A stretch of DNA of 13,261 bases from Thermoleophilaceae bacterium (GTDB lineage: Bacteria > Actinomycetota > Thermoleophilia > Solirubrobacterales > Thermoleophilaceae): NCBI GenBank assembly GCA_013813135.1, contig JACCSF010000067.1:1-13261 (forward strand), written 5' to 3'. The notes under the pieces are model-generated. The model saw only the letters and a program-made list of their open reading frames with translations, was not told the origin of the DNA and did no database searches. Positions 11,291 through 13,261 of the stretch are shown here, in pieces (positions within the stretch are counted from its first letter, which is position 1; each line of letters starts with the position of its first letter). The translations under genes were made by a program, and so were the position numbers.

Positions 11291-13261
11291 GTGACTCGAC
11301 GGGAGGCGCCCGTCATCATCGACGCGCGGGCCGCGGCCCGCCGCGAGATCGGCGGCGTGGAGCGCGTCACGATGGAGATGGCCGCCCGCCTGCCGAGGCT
11401 GCGGCCGGACCGCTACGCGGTGATGCAGCCGCCCGGGGCCTTCGCCTACAGAGCCGGGCACCTGTGGGAGCAGGCGCTGCTGCCCGCGGCGGCGCGCCAG
11501 GCGCGGGTGATCTACTGCCCCGCCAACCTCGCCCCGGCCGTATCGAGCCGCACGGTGGTCGTCATCAACGACCTCGCCGCGCTGCGTCACCCCAGCTGGT
11601 ACTCCCCCGTGTACGCCTCCTACCAGCAGCAGATCCTGCCGCTGCTGGCCCGGCGTGCCCGCCTCGTGATCGCCCCGTCGGAGTTCTCGCGCCTCGAGCT
11701 GGCGGAGGGGCTGGGGCTCAACCCCGAGCGCATCGCCGTTGTGCCGCACGGCGTGGACGGTCGCTTCTCTCCCTCTGCCGACTCGGAGGTGGTACGGCGC
11801 GCGTACGGGCTCGAGCGGCCGTACGTGCTCGTGGTCGGGACGCGCATCGCGCGCAAGAACCTGGCCTCGCTGGCCACCGCCCGCGCCCGGCTGCGCGAGC
11901 ACGGCTTGGAGCTCGTCTCCGTGGGCTCGGGCCGCGCCTACATGCGGCCCGGCGAGGCGCCGCCGATGAGGGCGCTCGGCTACGTGGACGACAAGGACCT
12001 GCCCGGTCTCTACGCCGGCGCGCTGGCGCTGACCATGCCGTCGCTCTACGAGGGCTTCGGCCTGCCGGTACTGGAGGCGATGGCGAGCGGAGTGCCGGTC
12101 GTGGCCGCCAACCGCACGGCGCTGCCGGAGACCTGCGGCGACGCCGCGCTGCTGGTGGACCCCGACGACGGCGAAGCCCTGGCCGACGCGCTGCTCAAGG
12201 TCACCGGCGACGAGCCGGTGCGCGAACGCCTGATCGAGAGGGGGCTGCAGCGCTCGGCGCTGTTCAGCTGGGACCGCAGCGCCCGACTCACCGACGAGGT
12301 GATCTCGCAGGTGCTGGAGCAGGACGAGCCGATCGTGCCGCGCCTGCGGTCCACCCCGGCGAACCCGGCGACGCCCCGCACCGGCGTGGCCGTGTCGACG
12401 ATCATCGTCAACCACGAGCGCCGCGACCTTCTCCAGATCTGTCTCGAGTCGCTGGAGCGGGCGCTGGGCGCCGTGGACGAGAACACCGAGCTGATCGTGG
12501 TCGACAACGGCTCGCGCGACGGCTCGGCCGAGCTCGTGCGCGAGCGCTTCCCCGCCGTCAAGGTCGTCGCGCTCGATCGCAACGAGGGCTTCGCCGGAGG
12601 CGTCTCGCGCGGCATCGACAAGGCCCAGGGCGAGTGGATCGCCGTCTTCAACAACGACACGACCATCGAGCCGGACGCCGTGGCGGTGATGCTGGAGGCG
12701 GGCCGGCTGCACCCGCGCGTCGGGGCGGTGGCCGCGCAGATGCGCTTCGCCGACCGCCGCGACGTGCTCAACTCGGCCGGCCTCGAGCTCGACCGGCTCG
12801 GGATCGCGGCCGACCGGCTGGTGGGCAAGCGCGTGGACAACCACGGCCCGCGCATGCCATACGAGGTGTTCGGCGCCACCGGCGGCGCCGCCATCTTCCG
12901 CCGGGACATGCTCAAGCAGGTTGGGGGGTTCGACGAGAGCTACTTCGCGTTCTTCGAGGACGCGGACCTTGCCTGGCGCGCGCACTCGCACGGCTGGCGC
13001 GCCCTCTACGCGCCCGAGGCGGTCGTGTACCACCACCACTCGGCGACGGCGCAGCACGGCTCGCCCGCCAAGCTCTACCTCGTGGGACGCAACCGCGTGC
13101 GCACCCTGGCCAAGAACGCAACGGCCGGGATGCTGCTGGTCAACGGGCCCTGGATGCTGGCGTACGACGCTGCCTACGTGGCCTTCGCCTCCGTGTCCGG
13201 CCGGACGCTGGCCCCGCTGCGCGGCCGGCTGCGCGGCCTGCGTGACTGGCGCACCTACCGC
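11291..13261 (+). CDS. Bifunctional GT4-GT2 glycosyltransferase, C-terminus beyond the window
   Basis: An open frame of 657 codons reaching the right edge without a stop. Residues about 8-350 form a GT4 GT-B enzyme: IIDARAAARREIGGVERV at the N-terminus, VVPHGVDGRF, YVLVVGTRIARKN, and the EX7E element EGFGLPVLE (Glu254-Glu262). After a Pro/Thr-rich linker (about 345-365), a second enzyme starts at VSTIIVNHERR (368): a GT2 GT-A domain with VVDNGS (Asp405), NEGFAGG, NND ending at Asp456, GATGGAAIFRR, and FFEDADLAWRA (Glu556-Asp557), the pattern of rhamnosyltransferase-like (WbbL-type) GT2 enzymes. One chain could therefore add two consecutive sugars to a lipid-linked glycan in the cytoplasm (inference). 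The GTG at 11291, 29 bp after the LPRTG gene, is the only reasonable start before the conserved N-terminus; its Shine-Dalgarno is weak. Same operon as the ligase-family gene. Confidence 0.88.
   Translation, partial: MTRREAPVIIDARAAARREIGGVERVTMEMAARLPRLRPDRYAVMQPPGAFAYRAGHLWEQALLPAAARQARVIYCPANLAPAVSSRTVVVINDLAALRHPSWYSPVYASYQQQILPLLARRARLVIAPSEFSRLELAEGLGLNPERIAVVPHGVDGRFSPSADSEVVRRAYGLERPYVLVVGTRIARKNLASLATARARLREHGLELVSVGSGRAYMRPGEAPPMRALGYVDDKDLPGLYAGALALTMPSLYEGFGLPVLEAMASGVPVVAANRTALPETCGDAALLVDPDDGEALADALLKVTGDEPVRERLIERGLQRSALFSWDRSARLTDEVISQVLEQDEPIVPRLRSTPANPATPRTGVAVSTIIVNHERRDLLQICLESLERALGAVDENTELIVVDNGSRDGSAELVRERFPAVKVVALDRNEGFAGGVSRGIDKAQGEWIAVFNNDTTIEPDAVAVMLEAGRLHPRVGAVAAQMRFADRRDVLNSAGLELDRLGIAADRLVGKRVDNHGPRMPYEVFGATGGAAIFRRDMLKQVGGFDESYFAFFEDADLAWRAHSHGWRALYAPEAVVYHHHSATAQHGSPAKLYLVGRNRVRTLAKNATAGMLLVNGPWMLAYDAAYVAFASVSGRTLAPLRGRLRGLRDWRTYR

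Noticed and set aside
11215..13245. Long plus-strand and minus-strand open frames over the GT4-GT2 region
   Set aside because: Both are Arg/Ala-rich shadows. The true frame begins at 11291, carries both glycosyltransferase signatures and stays open to the edge.

Overview
The window is very GC-rich, densely coding DNA with short overlaps between genes, GTG starts and an LPxTG-type sorting signal. This points to a Gram-positive, high-GC actinobacterium. A deep-branching lineage such as Thermoleophilia/Solirubrobacterales would fit, but that is an inference from style and gene content, not proven. No rRNA, tRNA or CRISPR array is visible.

Layout. (1) 1-216: the C-terminal end of an IS481-like DDE transposase enters from the left edge, followed by about 100 bp of non-coding DNA with inverted repeats. 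(2) 320-7926, leftward: five genes whose ends all overlap, read in transcription order from the right: a GT4 glycosyltransferase, a class I SAM methyltransferase, two tandem paralogous YfhO-type polytopic membrane proteins (predicted GT-C glycosyltransferases), and a soluble GT2 enzyme resembling polyprenyl/dolichyl-phosphate glucosyltransferase. (3) 8010-8921, rightward: a polyprenol-phosphate mannose synthase-like GT2, which meets tail to tail, with a 38-bp overlap, (4) a small leftward membrane-anchored protein with a TPR-like helical region (8884-9306). (5) From 9347 rightward: an O-antigen ligase/polymerase-family membrane protein, a miniature LPRTG surface protein, and a GT4-GT2 double glycosyltransferase that runs off the right edge.

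Taken together this is a cell-envelope glycan locus. Two enzymes probably make lipid-phosphate sugars (GT2 at 320-1123 and DPM-like at 8010-8921). The YfhO-type proteins are candidates to use such lipid-linked sugars outside the membrane. The GT4, GT2 and methyltransferase genes would build and decorate a polymer on a lipid carrier, and the O-antigen ligase-family protein would polymerise it or transfer it to an acceptor. The small Ser/Thr-rich LPRTG protein encoded 10 bp downstream of the ligase is a plausible wall-anchored acceptor (hypothesis).

Regulation. The three rightward or singleton genes that begin transcription units (starts at 8010, 9306 and 9347) each have a TANNNT hexamer exactly 8 nt before the start codon and no clear Shine-Dalgarno sequence, which suggests leaderless transcripts. 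Genes inside operons instead use Shine-Dalgarno-like sequences or overlapping stop/start codons. Two leftward, operon-terminal genes have their TGA stop codon in the loop of a GC-rich hairpin.
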